Of a stretch of DNA of 64,000 bases, positions 52,523-62,066 are shown piece after piece. Made by a program: the position numbers and the translations under genes. The notes under the pieces are model-generated. The model ran no database searches and was not told the DNA's origin. It saw only the letters and a list, made by a program, of their open reading frames with translations. This DNA is from Nioella halotolerans (GTDB lineage: Bacteria > Pseudomonadota > Alphaproteobacteria > Rhodobacterales > Rhodobacteraceae). How positions within the stretch are numbered: the first letter of the stretch is position 1; each line of letters starts with the position of its first letter. The stretch is from positions 62,001 to 126,000 of the forward strand of contig QVQC01000026.1 in assembly GCA_003428585.1 (NCBI GenBank), given 5' to 3'.

Positions 52523-53611
52523 TTAGCGGCTGCCCGCCAGTTTTGAAACGGCTTTCTGCAATTCGGCGACGGTCTTTTGCAGGCGCGGCAAGCGGCGGAT
52601 CGCCTTGTAGCTGTCGACATGGGTTTCCATCTTCACAGCCGGATACCCCATGACGGCGCGCCCGTCCGGCACGTTGGACAGGATCTTGCTGCCCCCGCCG
52701 GCTACCACGTCGCTGCCCAGCGTGATGTTGTCCGAAACGCCGACCTGCCCCCCGAAAACGACCCGGTCGCCTATGGTGGTGGACCCGGCGATGCCCGACT
52801 GTGCCGCGAACAGGCAATGCTGCCCGACCTGCACGTTGTGCGCGACATGCACGAGGTTGTCGATCTTGCAGCCGTCCCCGATGCTCGTATCCCGGATCGT
52901 GCCCTTGTCGATGCAGGTGTTGCAGCCGAGTTCCACGTCATCACCGATGGTCACGGCGCCAAGCGAATGGATGCGGGCCCAGCTTTGTTCGACCGCTTCG
53001 ACCTGCCCCATGCTCTTGCGGACCTGTTCCACGGTGGAGGCTTCGGGGGTGACGAACGACATGCCGTCGCCGCCCACCACGGCGCCGGGATGGGCGATGA
53101 AACGGTCGCCGATCCGAACCCGGCTGCCGATCCGCACCCCTTGCAGCAAAAGCGCATCGTCGCCGATCCGCGCCTCCTCCGCGATACTGACATGGGCGGC
53201 GATCCGCGCCCGCGCGCCAATCTCGGCGCCCGGCCCGACCACCACGAAAGGACCGATGGCAGCGCCGATACCGATGCTGGCACTCTTGTCGATGACGGCA
53301 CTGGGGTGGATCCCCGGCGCGATCAGCGGCCCCGGGTCAAGCGCGGCGGTCAGGCCGGCAAGGGCGAAGCGCGGCCGTGGCACCGTGATCGCGGCTTCCA
53401 GCCCGTAATCCTGCCAGTCCATATCAGGGCCCAGCACCGCCGCGCGCGCCTGCCCCGTGGCAAGGCCCGCCGCATATTTCGGTGCCATCGCAAGGGCAAG
53501 CTGACGCGGCCCTGCTTTCGAGGGTTCGGCCAGCCCGTCGATTTCAAGCTCCTGATTGCCGAAAGCCGGGGCCCCGAGAGCCTCGGCAATCGTTCGGATG
53601 GTTTCGGCCAT
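52523..53611 (-). CDS. lpxD: UDP-3-O-acylglucosamine N-acyltransferase (LpxD-like)
   Basis: This 362-residue left-handed beta-helix protein has an N-terminal uridine-binding domain and hexapeptide repeats (IGPFVVVGPGAEIGARARI and on), the catalytic histidine in LVHVAHNVQVG, and a C-terminal helix. LpxD adds the N-linked 3-hydroxyacyl chain in lipid A synthesis. It is not in a bamA-lpxD-fabZ-lpxA context, so it may be a second LpxD used with the adjacent ACP and KAS. The start at 53611 is chosen because the frame upstream is Pro/Arg-rich non-family sequence. Confidence 0.85.
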   Translation of the reverse strand: MAETIRTIAEALGAPAFGNQELEIDGLAEPSKAGPRQLALAMAPKYAAGLATGQARAAVLGPDMDWQDYGLEAAITVPRPRFALAGLTAALDPGPLIAPGIHPSAVIDKSASIGIGAAIGPFVVVGPGAEIGARARIAAHVSIAEEARIGDDALLLQGVRIGSRVRIGDRFIAHPGAVVGGDGMSFVTPEASTVEQVRKSMGQVEAVEQSWARIHSLGAVTIGDDVELGCNTCIDKGTIRDTSIGDGCKIDNLVHVAHNVQVGQHCLFAAQSGIAGSTTIGDRVVFGGQVGVSDNITLGSDVVAGGGSKILSNVPDGRAVMGYPAVKMETHVDSYKAIRRLPRLQKTVAELQKAVSKLAGSR

Positions 53612-53645
53612 GTCGCCCCTCCGCACCGGTGACCCGGTGCCAGCC

Positions 53646-55253
53646 TTAGCTGGTGGTGGACGGGAGTTCCACCCCGGCGCGGTCCAGCGCGGCCCAAAGC
53701 GCGGTATCGCGATCATAGATATCGCGGCGGAAGTTCAGAGCGCCCTCCGGCGTGACGAAGGCCGTCCAGTAGACGATATGCACCGGGACCGGTTGAACCA
53801 GATCGACCTGCGTTTCCTGCCGCGAGTCGAGGATGCGGTGGAAATAGTCGCGCGGCTGCGCCTCTTGCGGGGCAAGCAGGTGATAGGCCAGTTCCAGCGG
53901 GCGATGCACCCGCACGCAGCCATGGCTGTAGGCCCGGGTTTCGCGTGAAAAGAGGTTCCGCGACGGCGTGTCGTGCAGGTAGATGTTGTGGCGATTGGGG
54001 AACATGAACTTCACCCGGCCAAGCGCATTGCCCGGTCCCGGCGGCTGGCGCAGGTCGAAGGGGAAGGTATTGCCGGTATACTGGCTGAAATTCACGCCCG
54101 CGCGGCTGACGGGGCGTCCGCCCTGCAACAGTTCCATATGCCCGGCAGCGGCGGGGTTGGCCTGCATCTGAGGCAGGTACTCGCCCACCGTGATCGAGCG
54201 CGGGACATACCAGCTGGGATTGATAACCATGTGCTCCATCGTGTCGGAGAATTCCGGCGTCATCCGGTCCTGCGGGCGGGCCCCCACCACCGTGCGGCTT
54301 TCGAAGGTGACTTCCTCGTTGTCGATCACGTAGGTGTGGTAATCGGGGATATTGACCAGCACATGCCGCGCGCCGCGATCCGGATCTTCCCAGTTCATCC
54401 AACGCTGGCGTTCCATCGCGAGGATGACCTGGCGCATCCGGGTTTCGAGCCCGACATTGATTTGCTCGATGGTGCTGGACCCGGCGACACCGTCGGCCAG
54501 AAGGCCGTGATTGGCTTGGAAGCGTTCGACGGCAGCCTCCATCTCGGCATCGTAAACGGCGGTGACGGACCGGTCCATGTAGCCCATGCGAATGAGCCGG
54601 TCGCGCAGTTGCACCACGCTTTGCCCCCGATCCCCGCGTTCGAGGCGCCCGGCATAGACAGGCTGGCCCCAGCCGCCCTCGGCGGCCATGCGTTGAAAGG
54701 TCAGAAGCGCGCGCTGCAGGCGCAGGTATTCGGGATGCGCCGGCGGCAGGCTGCGCATGAAGTCATGCGGATCGCCGCCGATGAAGCCGACAAGCAGGTC
54801 GCTCGGGTCCCGGCGCGGCGGATCGCGGTGGATCTGGCGGATCACCGTGCCGGGATCGAGGATGCCGGATTGCACGTCGTTGGCATAGTTCAGGAACATC
54901 GTGGAGGCCATGACCTCAGCCCGGCCGCGCGCATAGGGGCTTTCGGCGCTGCCGAACGCGCCGCGCAGCGCGTCGGGATCGTAGCGCCCTGTCGGCAGGC
55001 CGTGATGCGCGGCGTTCTCCAGCGCGTTCAGCAGCGCCTGGCGTCGGTCGGCATGGCCTTCATTGGTCCAGATCGGCTCAAAATCCCGGTCGCGATAGAA
55101 TTCCGCCATCGCATCGTGCTGTGCGACGCCCTCTGCAATCGCTTGACGGAACGCCGTGACGTAGGCGGCGGCCGGGGCCGGCAGCAAGACGGAAATAGAA
55201 AGCAGGACTGCCAGAACCGGCAGCAGGGACATCGGAAAGAGTTGTCGGGCCAT
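53646..55253 (-). CDS. L,D-transpeptidase, YcbB/LdtD-type
   Basis: This 535-residue exported enzyme has a signal sequence (to about residue 30, LPAPAAAYV), a scaffold domain, a peptidoglycan-binding PG_1 domain (about 205-265, QSVVQLRDRLIRMGYM) and a YkuD catalytic domain with Cys446 in SHGCVR. It would make 3-3 crosslinks in peptidoglycan. It is divergent from a YcbK-like gene, the same pairing as ycbB-ycbK in enterobacteria. Length is below that of E. coli LdtD (615). Confidence 0.9.
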   Translation of the reverse strand: MARQLFPMSLLPVLAVLLSISVLLPAPAAAYVTAFRQAIAEGVAQHDAMAEFYRDRDFEPIWTNEGHADRRQALLNALENAAHHGLPTGRYDPDALRGAFGSAESPYARGRAEVMASTMFLNYANDVQSGILDPGTVIRQIHRDPPRRDPSDLLVGFIGGDPHDFMRSLPPAHPEYLRLQRALLTFQRMAAEGGWGQPVYAGRLERGDRGQSVVQLRDRLIRMGYMDRSVTAVYDAEMEAAVERFQANHGLLADGVAGSSTIEQINVGLETRMRQVILAMERQRWMNWEDPDRGARHVLVNIPDYHTYVIDNEEVTFESRTVVGARPQDRMTPEFSDTMEHMVINPSWYVPRSITVGEYLPQMQANPAAAGHMELLQGGRPVSRAGVNFSQYTGNTFPFDLRQPPGPGNALGRVKFMFPNRHNIYLHDTPSRNLFSRETRAYSHGCVRVHRPLELAYHLLAPQEAQPRDYFHRILDSRQETQVDLVQPVPVHIVYWTAFVTPEGALNFRRDIYDRDTALWAALDRAGVELPSTTS

Positions 55254-55594
55254 GTATCACCTGATCGAACGCGGTTTGACGGAATATCCCCATAGATGCC
55301 CCGCCATAGGCCTGCGAGTCCATTCACTTTTTCGCAAGATATGCTTGCTAGAACAGTCGGGAATGCAGCGTGTCCCCGATGCAACGCCTGCGGGAGAATC
55401 GGCCAAATCCCCCGGCCCAAACGCCTTTTCTGGCGGATTTCTGCCGACAGGCCGCAGCGGCGGCGACGGGGTCCCCGTTGAGACTTCCAAGAAAGTTTCA
55501 ATTGTGTCATAAATCACACGTCTGGGGATGGACATGTAACAAGCCGCGCAAAGCGGCATACGGACGGAACGGGCAGAATGACGGGGCAATTCCA
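55254..55594. other. 341-bp divergent promoter region of the transpeptidase and YcbK-like genes
   Basis: No coding potential is convincing. It contains TGTGT-N6-TCACA at 55503-55518 (see the separate entry) and must hold both promoters. Confidence 0.5.
55503..55518. promoter_or_regulatory. Crp/Fnr-family-like site
   Basis: TGTGT-CATAAA-TCACA matches the TGTGA-N6-TCACA pattern in nine of ten positions and is 76 bases upstream of the YcbK-like start. A CRP-type regulator could link envelope remodelling to metabolic state; the match could be chance. Confidence 0.3.
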
Positions 55595-56155
55595 ATGACA
55601 AAACCAACGATGACGCGGCGCGCGCTTCTTGGCGCATTCGCGGCGACAACGGCCAGCGCCGCACCCTATGCGGCAAACGCGTTCGGGCTGCTTCGCGGCG
55701 CGGGCGACATCCGGCGGCTCAAGATGCATTCGGCGCGCACGGGTGAATCGATCGACATGATCTACTGGATCGACGGCGACTATATCCGCCCCGCCATCCA
55801 GGAAATCACCTATTTCATGCGTGATTGGCGTTCGGATGAAACGCTGGATATCGACCCGCGCACGGTCGATATCATGGCCGCCTCGCACAACCTTCTGGAA
55901 ACGCGGCAACCCTACCTGCTGTTGTCGGGCTATCGCTCCCCGGCAACCAACGCGATGCTGCGGGCACGGTCTTCGGGCGTGGCGCGCAACTCGCTGCACA
56001 TGCAGGGGCAGGCCGCCGATCTGCGAATCGAAGGGCGCAGCGTCCGGCAAGTGGCCGCCGCCGCACAATCGTGCAATGCCGGCGGCGTCGGGCGCTATTC
56101 CGGCTCCAACTTCACCCACATGGATTGCGGGCCTGTCCGCAGTTGGGGTCGCTGA
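55595..56155 (+). CDS. YcbK-type DUF882/M15-like peptidase
   Basis: This 186-residue exported protein has a twin-arginine-like leader (TRRALLGAFAATTASA) and the YcbK domain with zinc-ligand motifs SLHMQGQAADLR and THMDCG. It is related to D-alanyl-D-alanine carboxypeptidases of the M15 type and probably trims peptidoglycan stem peptides. It is divergent from the L,D-transpeptidase. The ribosome site is weak; the in-frame ATG at 55610 is an alternative. Confidence 0.85.
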   Translation: MTKPTMTRRALLGAFAATTASAAPYAANAFGLLRGAGDIRRLKMHSARTGESIDMIYWIDGDYIRPAIQEITYFMRDWRSDETLDIDPRTVDIMAASHNLLETRQPYLLLSGYRSPATNAMLRARSSGVARNSLHMQGQAADLRIEGRSVRQVAAAAQSCNAGGVGRYSGSNFTHMDCGPVRSWGR

Positions 56156-56240
56156 GCCGCTTGCCCCGGTCATCAAGCGGGCGCGCGAAGAAGACGACGG
56201 ACAAGCAGCGGGGCGGACCTTTGGAGGGCAGCGCCGCCGT

Positions 56241-57188
56241 TCAGAGCCGTGAGAGCGTGCAATCCGCGATCAGGCGCTCGGCATCGTCGCGCCGGCACAG
56301 TGCCGTGCCATCCGTCATCACCGCCGCGCTCGCCGCCGCCATGCCGCGCCTGAGGCAAAGCTCCGGCGCATCGCCGCGCGACAGGCCGAGCGTGAAACCG
56401 GCGACGAAACTGTCCCCTGCCCCGGTGCGCGACACCACCGGCACGTTGGCCGCCCCGGCCTGCCAGCGGCCGGTCTCGCCCACCAGCACCGACCCCTCGG
56501 CGCCGCGCGCCAGCACCACGATGCGCGCCACCCCCCGATCGACCAGCCCCGCCGCCAGGTCGGCACTGGCCGCCGCGTCCGGCAGGTCGTGGCCGGCGAG
56601 ATCCTCCGCTTCCTCTCGGTCGAGGCGCAGAACCGCAAGCCCGGTGATCCGCCCGGCCTTCAGCGCGCGCAACGCCGCGCCCGAGGTATCGAGCATCAGC
56701 CCCGCCCCCCGGTCGTTGCAAACCTGCCCCAGAGAGGCGGCAAAATCATCGGGAAAGCCCGGCGGATGGCTGCCCGACAGCACCGCCAGACCGCCCCGCG
56801 GCACAATCTCGGCAATCTCCGCGCGAGCCCGGGCGACCTGATCCTGCGGCCAGTCTGGGCCGGGAAAGATGAAACGGAACTGCTTGCCGCTGCCTTCCTC
56901 GATCACAGACACGCTTTGGCGGGTCTCGCCCGGCGCCTCGATGATGCGCGTGCGCAGTCCCGCCCTTTCAAGCAGTTGCACCAGAAGCGCGCCCATGCCG
57001 CCCCCCGCCGCGACCAGCGCCACGCTGTCACCGCCAAGCTCGGCCAAGGCGCGCGACACGTTGATGCCGCCGCCGCCCGGGTCCATCCGCGGCGCGCGGC
57101 AACGCAGTTTCGGGCCCGGGGCGACTTGGGGGGTGGCCGTGTCGAGATCCACCGCCGGGTTCAGGGTAATCGTCAGGATCGGGGTCAT
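56241..57188 (-). CDS. PfkB-family 1-phosphofructokinase-type kinase
   Basis: This 315-residue ribokinase-fold sugar-phosphate kinase has the N-terminal NPAVDLDT motif, the GGGGINVSRAL segment and the C-terminal RTGAGDSFVAGF motif with the catalytic Asp. It resembles FruK/LacC/PfkB; the substrate could be fructose-1-phosphate, fructose-6-phosphate or tagatose-6-phosphate. It lies 33 bp after the HSD10-like gene and may be cotranscribed with it. No fru PTS genes are adjacent. Confidence 0.85.
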   Translation of the reverse strand: MTPILTITLNPAVDLDTATPQVAPGPKLRCRAPRMDPGGGGINVSRALAELGGDSVALVAAGGGMGALLVQLLERAGLRTRIIEAPGETRQSVSVIEEGSGKQFRFIFPGPDWPQDQVARARAEIAEIVPRGGLAVLSGSHPPGFPDDFAASLGQVCNDRGAGLMLDTSGAALRALKAGRITGLAVLRLDREEAEDLAGHDLPDAAASADLAAGLVDRGVARIVVLARGAEGSVLVGETGRWQAGAANVPVVSRTGAGDSFVAGFTLGLSRGDAPELCLRRGMAAASAAVMTDGTALCRRDDAERLIADCTLSRL

Positions 57189-57221
57189 GGAACGAGTCCG
57201 GTTGCGACAGTCTCGATCAGG

Positions 57222-57977
57222 TTACGGCAGGCGCAGCGCCCCGTCGAGGCGGATGGTTTCGCCGTTGAGATAGGGCATCTCGATCAGGACCCGGGCGAGG
57301 CGCGCGAATTCCTCGGGGCGGCCAAGACGGCGGGGGAAGACCACGTCGCTGGCCAGTTCCTCCATCATCTCGGGTCCGAGGCTTTCCAGCATCGGCGTCA
57401 GGAACAACCCCGGCGCAATCGCGTTCACGCGAATGCCGAGCGATCCCATGTCGCGCGCCATCGGCAGCGACAGCCCCGCCACGCCGGCCTTGGACGCCGA
57501 ATAGGCCGCCTGCCCTTTTTGCCCGTCGAAGGCAGCGATGGAGGCGGTGTTCACGATGACCCCGCGCTCGCCTTCCGCGTCGGGGTCGTTCTTCGCCATT
57601 TCCACCGCGGCGAGGCGCGCAACGTTGAAGGCGCCGACAAGGTTGATGTCGATGGTGCGCCGGAACGCGTCGAGCGGGAACGGCCCCTTGGACCCCACCG
57701 TCTTCGCACCGGTGACGATGCCGGCGCAATTGACCACGGCGCTTATTCCGCCCATGGCCTTCACCGCGCGCGCGATGCCGGCCGCGACGCTGGCCTCGTC
57801 GGTGACGTCGACCTCGGCAAAGGTGCCGCCCGCCGCCTCGGCCATTGCCGCGCCGCGTTCGGTGTCGCGGTCGAAGATCGTCACCCGCGCGCCGGCCGCG
57901 GCGAGGTCCCTTGCGGTCGCCGCGCCGAGCCCGCTGGCCCCGCCTGTCACGATCACCCTTGCGCTTGCGATGTCCAT
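57222..57977 (-). CDS. HSD10-like 3-hydroxyacyl-CoA dehydrogenase (SDR family)
   Basis: This 251-residue SDR closely resembles mitochondrial 17beta-HSD10/type II 3-hydroxyacyl-CoA dehydrogenase: VTGGASGLGAAT, NCAGI, NTASIAAFDGQKGQAAYSAS (Ser-Tyr-Lys triad) and the ending NGETIRLDGALRLP. It would oxidise (S)-3-hydroxyacyl-CoA with NAD in branched-chain or fatty-acid breakdown. It follows the agl operon on the same strand but is separated by a 13-bp-stem hairpin and has its own TetR-type palindrome, so it is probably independent. Confidence 0.85.
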   Translation of the reverse strand: MDIASARVIVTGGASGLGAATARDLAAAGARVTIFDRDTERGAAMAEAAGGTFAEVDVTDEASVAAGIARAVKAMGGISAVVNCAGIVTGAKTVGSKGPFPLDAFRRTIDINLVGAFNVARLAAVEMAKNDPDAEGERGVIVNTASIAAFDGQKGQAAYSASKAGVAGLSLPMARDMGSLGIRVNAIAPGLFLTPMLESLGPEMMEELASDVVFPRRLGRPEEFARLARVLIEMPYLNGETIRLDGALRLP

Positions 57978-57996
57978 GGACGCTCCCCCGGTTAAC

Positions 57997-58010
57997 TGAA
58001 CATGCGTTCA
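57997..58010. promoter_or_regulatory. TetR-type palindrome upstream of the HSD10-like gene
   Basis: TGAAC-ATGC-GTTCA is a perfect inverted repeat 19 bases before the start codon, the spacing expected of a repressor site. TGAAC-N4-GTTCA type arms are typical of TetR-family regulators of acyl-CoA metabolism. No such regulator is encoded in the window. Confidence 0.4.
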
Positions 58011-58022
58011 ATTACACGCCAA

Positions 58023-58056
58023 CACGACGCCGCGTCAAACGAAACGCGGCGTCGTG
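58023..58056 (-). terminator. 13-bp perfect hairpin after aglK
   Basis: CACGACGCCGCGT (58023-58035) pairs perfectly with ACGCGGCGTCGTG (58044-58056) around an 8-base loop, 30 bases after the aglK stop. It has no clear U-run, so it may be a processing or RNA-stabilising stem instead of a full terminator. Confidence 0.5.
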
Positions 58057-58085
58057 GGCCGAGCGGGACGGGAGGAATCGTCCCC

Positions 58086-59186
58086 TCAGCGATGGTGGAG
58101 CGAGATCCCGTCCCTGAAGACATGAACCTTGTCCGGCGCCCCCGTCATCTTCACATGCTGGCCGCGCAGGCCGCGGTGGATGCCGTGCAGCTTGGCGATT
58201 ACCGTGTCGGTGTCCTCGCCGGGGCGCGGGGCCGAGAAATACAGCTGCGTCACCTCGCCAAGCGCCTCGGTGATGTCGACCTTGCCCGCGAAGGCATAGT
58301 TGTCGTCTTCCGTTGCGATCATGTCCTCGGGCCGGATACCGACCTGAACCTCGGCGCCCATGTCCTCGGACCGCGACGGGTAGTTGGAGGTGATCTGCCC
58401 GGCCCCGTCAGCCAGTTCCAGCGTCGTGATGTCCCCGGTGCCGACGATCTTGCCCCCCAGAAGGTTCATCGCCGGGCTCCCGATGAACTGGGCAACGAAG
58501 GTATTGCGCGGCCGTTCGTACAGTTCCAGCGGGCTGCCCACCTGCGCGATCCCCCGGTTGGCCAGAACGACGATGCGGCTGGCCAGCGTCATCGCCTCCA
58601 CCTGGTCGTGGGTGACGTAGATCATCGTGCTGTCGGGCATCTGTTCCTTGAGCTGCGCGATCTCGATCCGCGTGGCGACGCGCAGCGCCGCGTCGAGGTT
58701 CGACAGCGGCTCGTCGAAGAGGTAGACCTTGGGGTCGCGCACGATGGCGCGCCCGATCGCCACCCGCTGACGCTGCCCGCCCGAGAGTTCCTTGGGCAGG
58801 CGGTCCAGATAGGGGCCGAGTTGCAGCTTTTCGGCCGCGCCCCCCACCGCCGCGTTGATCTCGTCCTTCGACTTGCCCGCGATGTTCAGCGCGAAGGCCA
58901 TGTTGTCGCGCACCGTCATGTGCGGGTAGAGCGCATAGGTCTGGAACACCATCGCGATGCCGCGCTGCGCGGGCGGCACGTCGTTCATCACCTGCCCGTC
59001 GATGGACAAGGTGCCGTCGGTGATCTTTTCCAGCCCCGCGATCATCCGCAGAAGTGTCGATTTCCCGCAGCCCGACGGACCAACGAAAACGATCAGCTCA
59101 CCGGTCTCGATATCGAGGTTGATGTCTTTCAACACGTTCACGTCGCCGTAGGATTTGACAACGTCCTTCAAGATGAGATCAGCCAT
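58086..59186 (-). CDS. aglK: Alpha-glucoside ABC transporter ATP-binding protein
   Basis: This 366-residue MalK/UgpC-type ATPase has Walker A GPSGCGKST, signature LSGGQRQRVAIGRAI, Walker B VYLFDEPLSNLD and a C-terminal regulatory TOBE domain (about 240-360). It energises the AglFG permeases. It overlaps aglA by eight bases. The last gene of aglEFGAK, an order conserved from rhizobia to roseobacters. Substrates there are trehalose, maltose and sucrose. Confidence 0.93.
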   Translation of the reverse strand: MADLILKDVVKSYGDVNVLKDINLDIETGELIVFVGPSGCGKSTLLRMIAGLEKITDGTLSIDGQVMNDVPPAQRGIAMVFQTYALYPHMTVRDNMAFALNIAGKSKDEINAAVGGAAEKLQLGPYLDRLPKELSGGQRQRVAIGRAIVRDPKVYLFDEPLSNLDAALRVATRIEIAQLKEQMPDSTMIYVTHDQVEAMTLASRIVVLANRGIAQVGSPLELYERPRNTFVAQFIGSPAMNLLGGKIVGTGDITTLELADGAGQITSNYPSRSEDMGAEVQVGIRPEDMIATEDDNYAFAGKVDITEALGEVTQLYFSAPRPGEDTDTVIAKLHGIHRGLRGQHVKMTGAPDKVHVFRDGISLHHR

Positions 59187-60828
59187 CGGTGGCCTCCTGT
59201 GCTGCGAAGAGGGCCTGCCAAGGCCCGAGGGTCGGAACGGTCGCCTCGAAGGGCGCGGGCAGACGCGTCCACCTGCCCCCCGGCATGTCGAAACGGCGTT
59301 CCGTGTCGGTCAGGTTGAAGGCGCACAGGATGGTGCGCCCGGCATGGGTTCGGGTAAAGGCGACGATCCCGTCTTGGGCCTGAAGAAGCGTGAAGTCCCC
59401 CTTGGCAAGCGCCGGTTCGGTGGCGCGAAATGCCAGCATCCGGCGGTAGAACGCGAGCGTCGAGCCGGCGTCGCCCTCTTGCGTGGCAACGGAATTGGCC
59501 AGATGCTCCACGGCCACCGGCAGCCACGGCTTGCCGTCGCTGAACCCGCCATTGCCGTTATCCGTCACCCATGGCATCGGCGTGCGGCAGCCGTCACGCC
59601 CCTTGAACTTGGGCCAGAAGCGGATGCCGTAGGGGTCTTGCAGCTTTTCGTAGGGCACGTAGGCCTCGGTCAGGCCCAGCTCCTCGCCCTGGTAAAGGCA
59701 AATCGAACCGCGCAAGGACATCAGCAGCGCCGCATAGGTGTGCTGCGCCGGGACGGGCAGGCACCAACGGCTGGCATGGCGCGCAACGTCATGGTTGGAA
59801 AACGCCCAGCAGGCCCAGCCATCGCCGATGGCCTCTTCGTAGCGGGTCAACACCTCGCCCACGCGTTCCGGGGTCGGCGTGATCCCCGACAGGAACTCGA
59901 AGGAATAGCACATGTGCACCTTGTCCCCGCCCGATGTGTATTGCGCCTGGATCTGCAGCCCGTACTGCGCATCGCCCACCTCGCCCACGGCGGTGGTCGC
60001 GGGAAAGTCGTCCAGCACCGCGCGGAAGCGGCGTAGGAAGGCGAGGTTCTCGGGCTGGTTCTTGTCGTGGATGTGATCCTGCCAGTTATAGGGGTTCACT
60101 TCCGGCGCGATGGTCGCGTTGCGATCCTCGGGCGCTAGCGCGGGGTTGTCGCGCAGCGCCGGGTCGTGGAAATAGAAGTTGATCGTGTCGAGGCGGAACC
60201 CGTCCACCCCGCGTTCCAGCCAGAACCGCGCCACGTCCAGCAGTGCATCCTGCACGTCCGCGTTGTGCAGGTTGAGGTCGGGCTGCTCTTTCAGGAAATT
60301 GTGCAGGTAATACTGCATCCGCTCGCCGTCCCACTCCCAGGCCGAGCCGCCGAAGATCGACAGCCAGTTGTTGGGCGGGGTGCCGTCGGGCTTGGCATCG
60401 GCCCAGACATACCAGTCGGCGCGCGCGTTGCCGCGGCTTTGCCGGCTTTCCTGGAACCACGCGTGCTGGTCCGAGGTGTGGCTGAGCACGAGGTCGATCA
60501 GCACCTTCAGGCCAAGGTCATGGGCCCGCGCGATCAGCGCGTCGAAATCGCCGAGGCTGCCGAACATCGGATCGACATCGCGGTAATCGGACACGTCATA
60601 GCCGAAATCCAGCATCGGTGAGCGGAAGAACGGCGAGATCCAGACCGCGTCGACGCCAAGCCGCGCGACATGGTCCAGCCGGTGGATGATCCCCGACAGG
60701 TCGCCGATGCCGTCGCCGTTGCTGTCCTGGAAGCTGCGCGGGTAGATCTGGTAGATGACCGCGCCGCGCCACCAATCCTGATCCGAGGCCGCCACCTTCG
60801 TCGGGGCCATATCTTGCATGAGATTCAT
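59179..60828 (-). CDS. aglA: Alpha-glucosidase (GH13)
   Basis: This 549-residue cytoplasmic enzyme hydrolyses imported alpha-glucosides to glucose. The GH13 catalytic residues are visible: nucleophile Asp214 (GFRLDTINF), acid/base Glu283 (VGEVGDA) and Asp347 (SNHDVAR); [16 protein letters not shown] is the oligo-1,6-glucosidase-type N-terminus. It has no signal peptide. The start at 60828 is 14 bases after the aglG stop; it overlaps aglK. Glucose would then require a glucokinase, not in this window. Confidence 0.95.
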   Translation of the reverse strand: MNLMQDMAPTKVAASDQDWWRGAVIYQIYPRSFQDSNGDGIGDLSGIIHRLDHVARLGVDAVWISPFFRSPMLDFGYDVSDYRDVDPMFGSLGDFDALIARAHDLGLKVLIDLVLSHTSDQHAWFQESRQSRGNARADWYVWADAKPDGTPPNNWLSIFGGSAWEWDGERMQYYLHNFLKEQPDLNLHNADVQDALLDVARFWLERGVDGFRLDTINFYFHDPALRDNPALAPEDRNATIAPEVNPYNWQDHIHDKNQPENLAFLRRFRAVLDDFPATTAVGEVGDAQYGLQIQAQYTSGGDKVHMCYSFEFLSGITPTPERVGEVLTRYEEAIGDGWACWAFSNHDVARHASRWCLPVPAQHTYAALLMSLRGSICLYQGEELGLTEAYVPYEKLQDPYGIRFWPKFKGRDGCRTPMPWVTDNGNGGFSDGKPWLPVAVEHLANSVATQEGDAGSTLAFYRRMLAFRATEPALAKGDFTLLQAQDGIVAFTRTHAGRTILCAFNLTDTERRFDMPGGRWTRLPAPFEATVPTLGPWQALFAAQEATDG

Positions 60829-60842
60829 AGTGGTGTTTGCCC

Positions 60843-62066
60843 TTACTTGACCGAGCCGGCCAGCAGGCCGCGCACGAGGTAGCGTTGCATGGTGAAGAAG
60901 ACCAAGACCGGCACCGCGATCGACACGAAGGCTGCCGCCGCGAGGATGCCCCAATCGCCGCCGCGAGAGCCAAGCAGGTCATCGGCGATACGCACCGTCA
61001 TCACCTTGGAGGCATCGTCGGAGGGCAGGAAGACCTTGGCCACCAGAAGGTCATTCCACGTCCACAGGAACTGGAAGATCGCGAAGCTGGCCAGCGCCGG
61101 GAAGCTGAGCGGCAGGATGATCTTGGTAAAGACCTGAAAATCCGTCGCCCCGTCGACCTTGGCGCTTTCGATGATGTCGCGCGGCAACCCGGCCATGTAG
61201 TTGCGCAAGAGATAGATCGCCAGTGGCAGGCCGAACCCGGTATGCGCCAGCCATATCCCAAGGAAGCTCTGCCCGATACCGATCTGGTTGTGCAGGTTGA
61301 GAAGCGGCACCAGCGCCAGTTGCAGGGGCACCACCAGAAGCCCGACGATCGCCGCGATCAGGAGGCCGCGACCGGGAAAATCCATCCAGGCCAGCGCATA
61401 GGCGGCGAAGGCCGCGATCAGGATCGGGATGATGGTCGAGGGGATCGTCACCGTGAAGGTGTTGATGAAGTTGCGGAACACCCCCTCGTCGTCCGACAGA
61501 AGATCCCAGAACGTGGCGCCCCCGGCCCGCGCCGCTGCGCGTTCGTCGGCTGTCTGCGCGGTCAGGATCGTCTGGTAATTGTCCAGCGTGAAGTCGGGCG
61601 GCGTATTGGCCGCGAAGTACACCCGAAGACCGCGGTCATCGGGCTCCTCGGCGGTGACGTAGCGATAGCTTCCATCCGCATTCACCGTCAGCGCGCCGCC
61701 GTCGCGCGTCTCGCCCTCGGTGCCGGCGGGAAAGCGGGCGGGTTCGCGCCCGATCACCCCGAAACCGGTAATCTCTGCCCCGCCCGATTGGAAGGCGTCG
61801 GCGACTTCGCTGGTCTGGAAGATGTTGCCCTCGACCACCCAGCTGTCCCCGTCCCGGCGCGGCTCGGCATCGTCGGCGCGGGTGCGGAAGGTCAGCTCGA
61901 CCGCGAAGGGCGCCTGCCACCAACCCGAGGCGGTGATCGCGTCCCTGTCGCGGAACGACGACACGAAAAGCCCGATCGTCGGGATCAGCCATGCGACGAC
62001 CAACAGCACGACACTGATGTTCACCGCCCATTTGAGCCCGTTGTTGCGTCCGGCGATATTGTCCAT
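60843..62066 (-). CDS. aglG: Alpha-glucoside ABC transporter permease AglG
   Basis: This 407-residue MalG-type permease has the EAA loop near [19 protein letters not shown] and ends in LLAGSVK. A large hydrophilic insertion of about 140 residues lies between the first and second membrane helices (about residues 40-175), as in other AglG proteins, and should be periplasmic. It overlaps aglF by one base (TAATG-like junction at 62066). Confidence 0.93.
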   Translation of the reverse strand: MDNIAGRNNGLKWAVNISVVLLVVAWLIPTIGLFVSSFRDRDAITASGWWQAPFAVELTFRTRADDAEPRRDGDSWVVEGNIFQTSEVADAFQSGGAEITGFGVIGREPARFPAGTEGETRDGGALTVNADGSYRYVTAEEPDDRGLRVYFAANTPPDFTLDNYQTILTAQTADERAAARAGGATFWDLLSDDEGVFRNFINTFTVTIPSTIIPILIAAFAAYALAWMDFPGRGLLIAAIVGLLVVPLQLALVPLLNLHNQIGIGQSFLGIWLAHTGFGLPLAIYLLRNYMAGLPRDIIESAKVDGATDFQVFTKIILPLSFPALASFAIFQFLWTWNDLLVAKVFLPSDDASKVMTVRIADDLLGSRGGDWGILAAAAFVSIAVPVLVFFTMQRYLVRGLLAGSVK

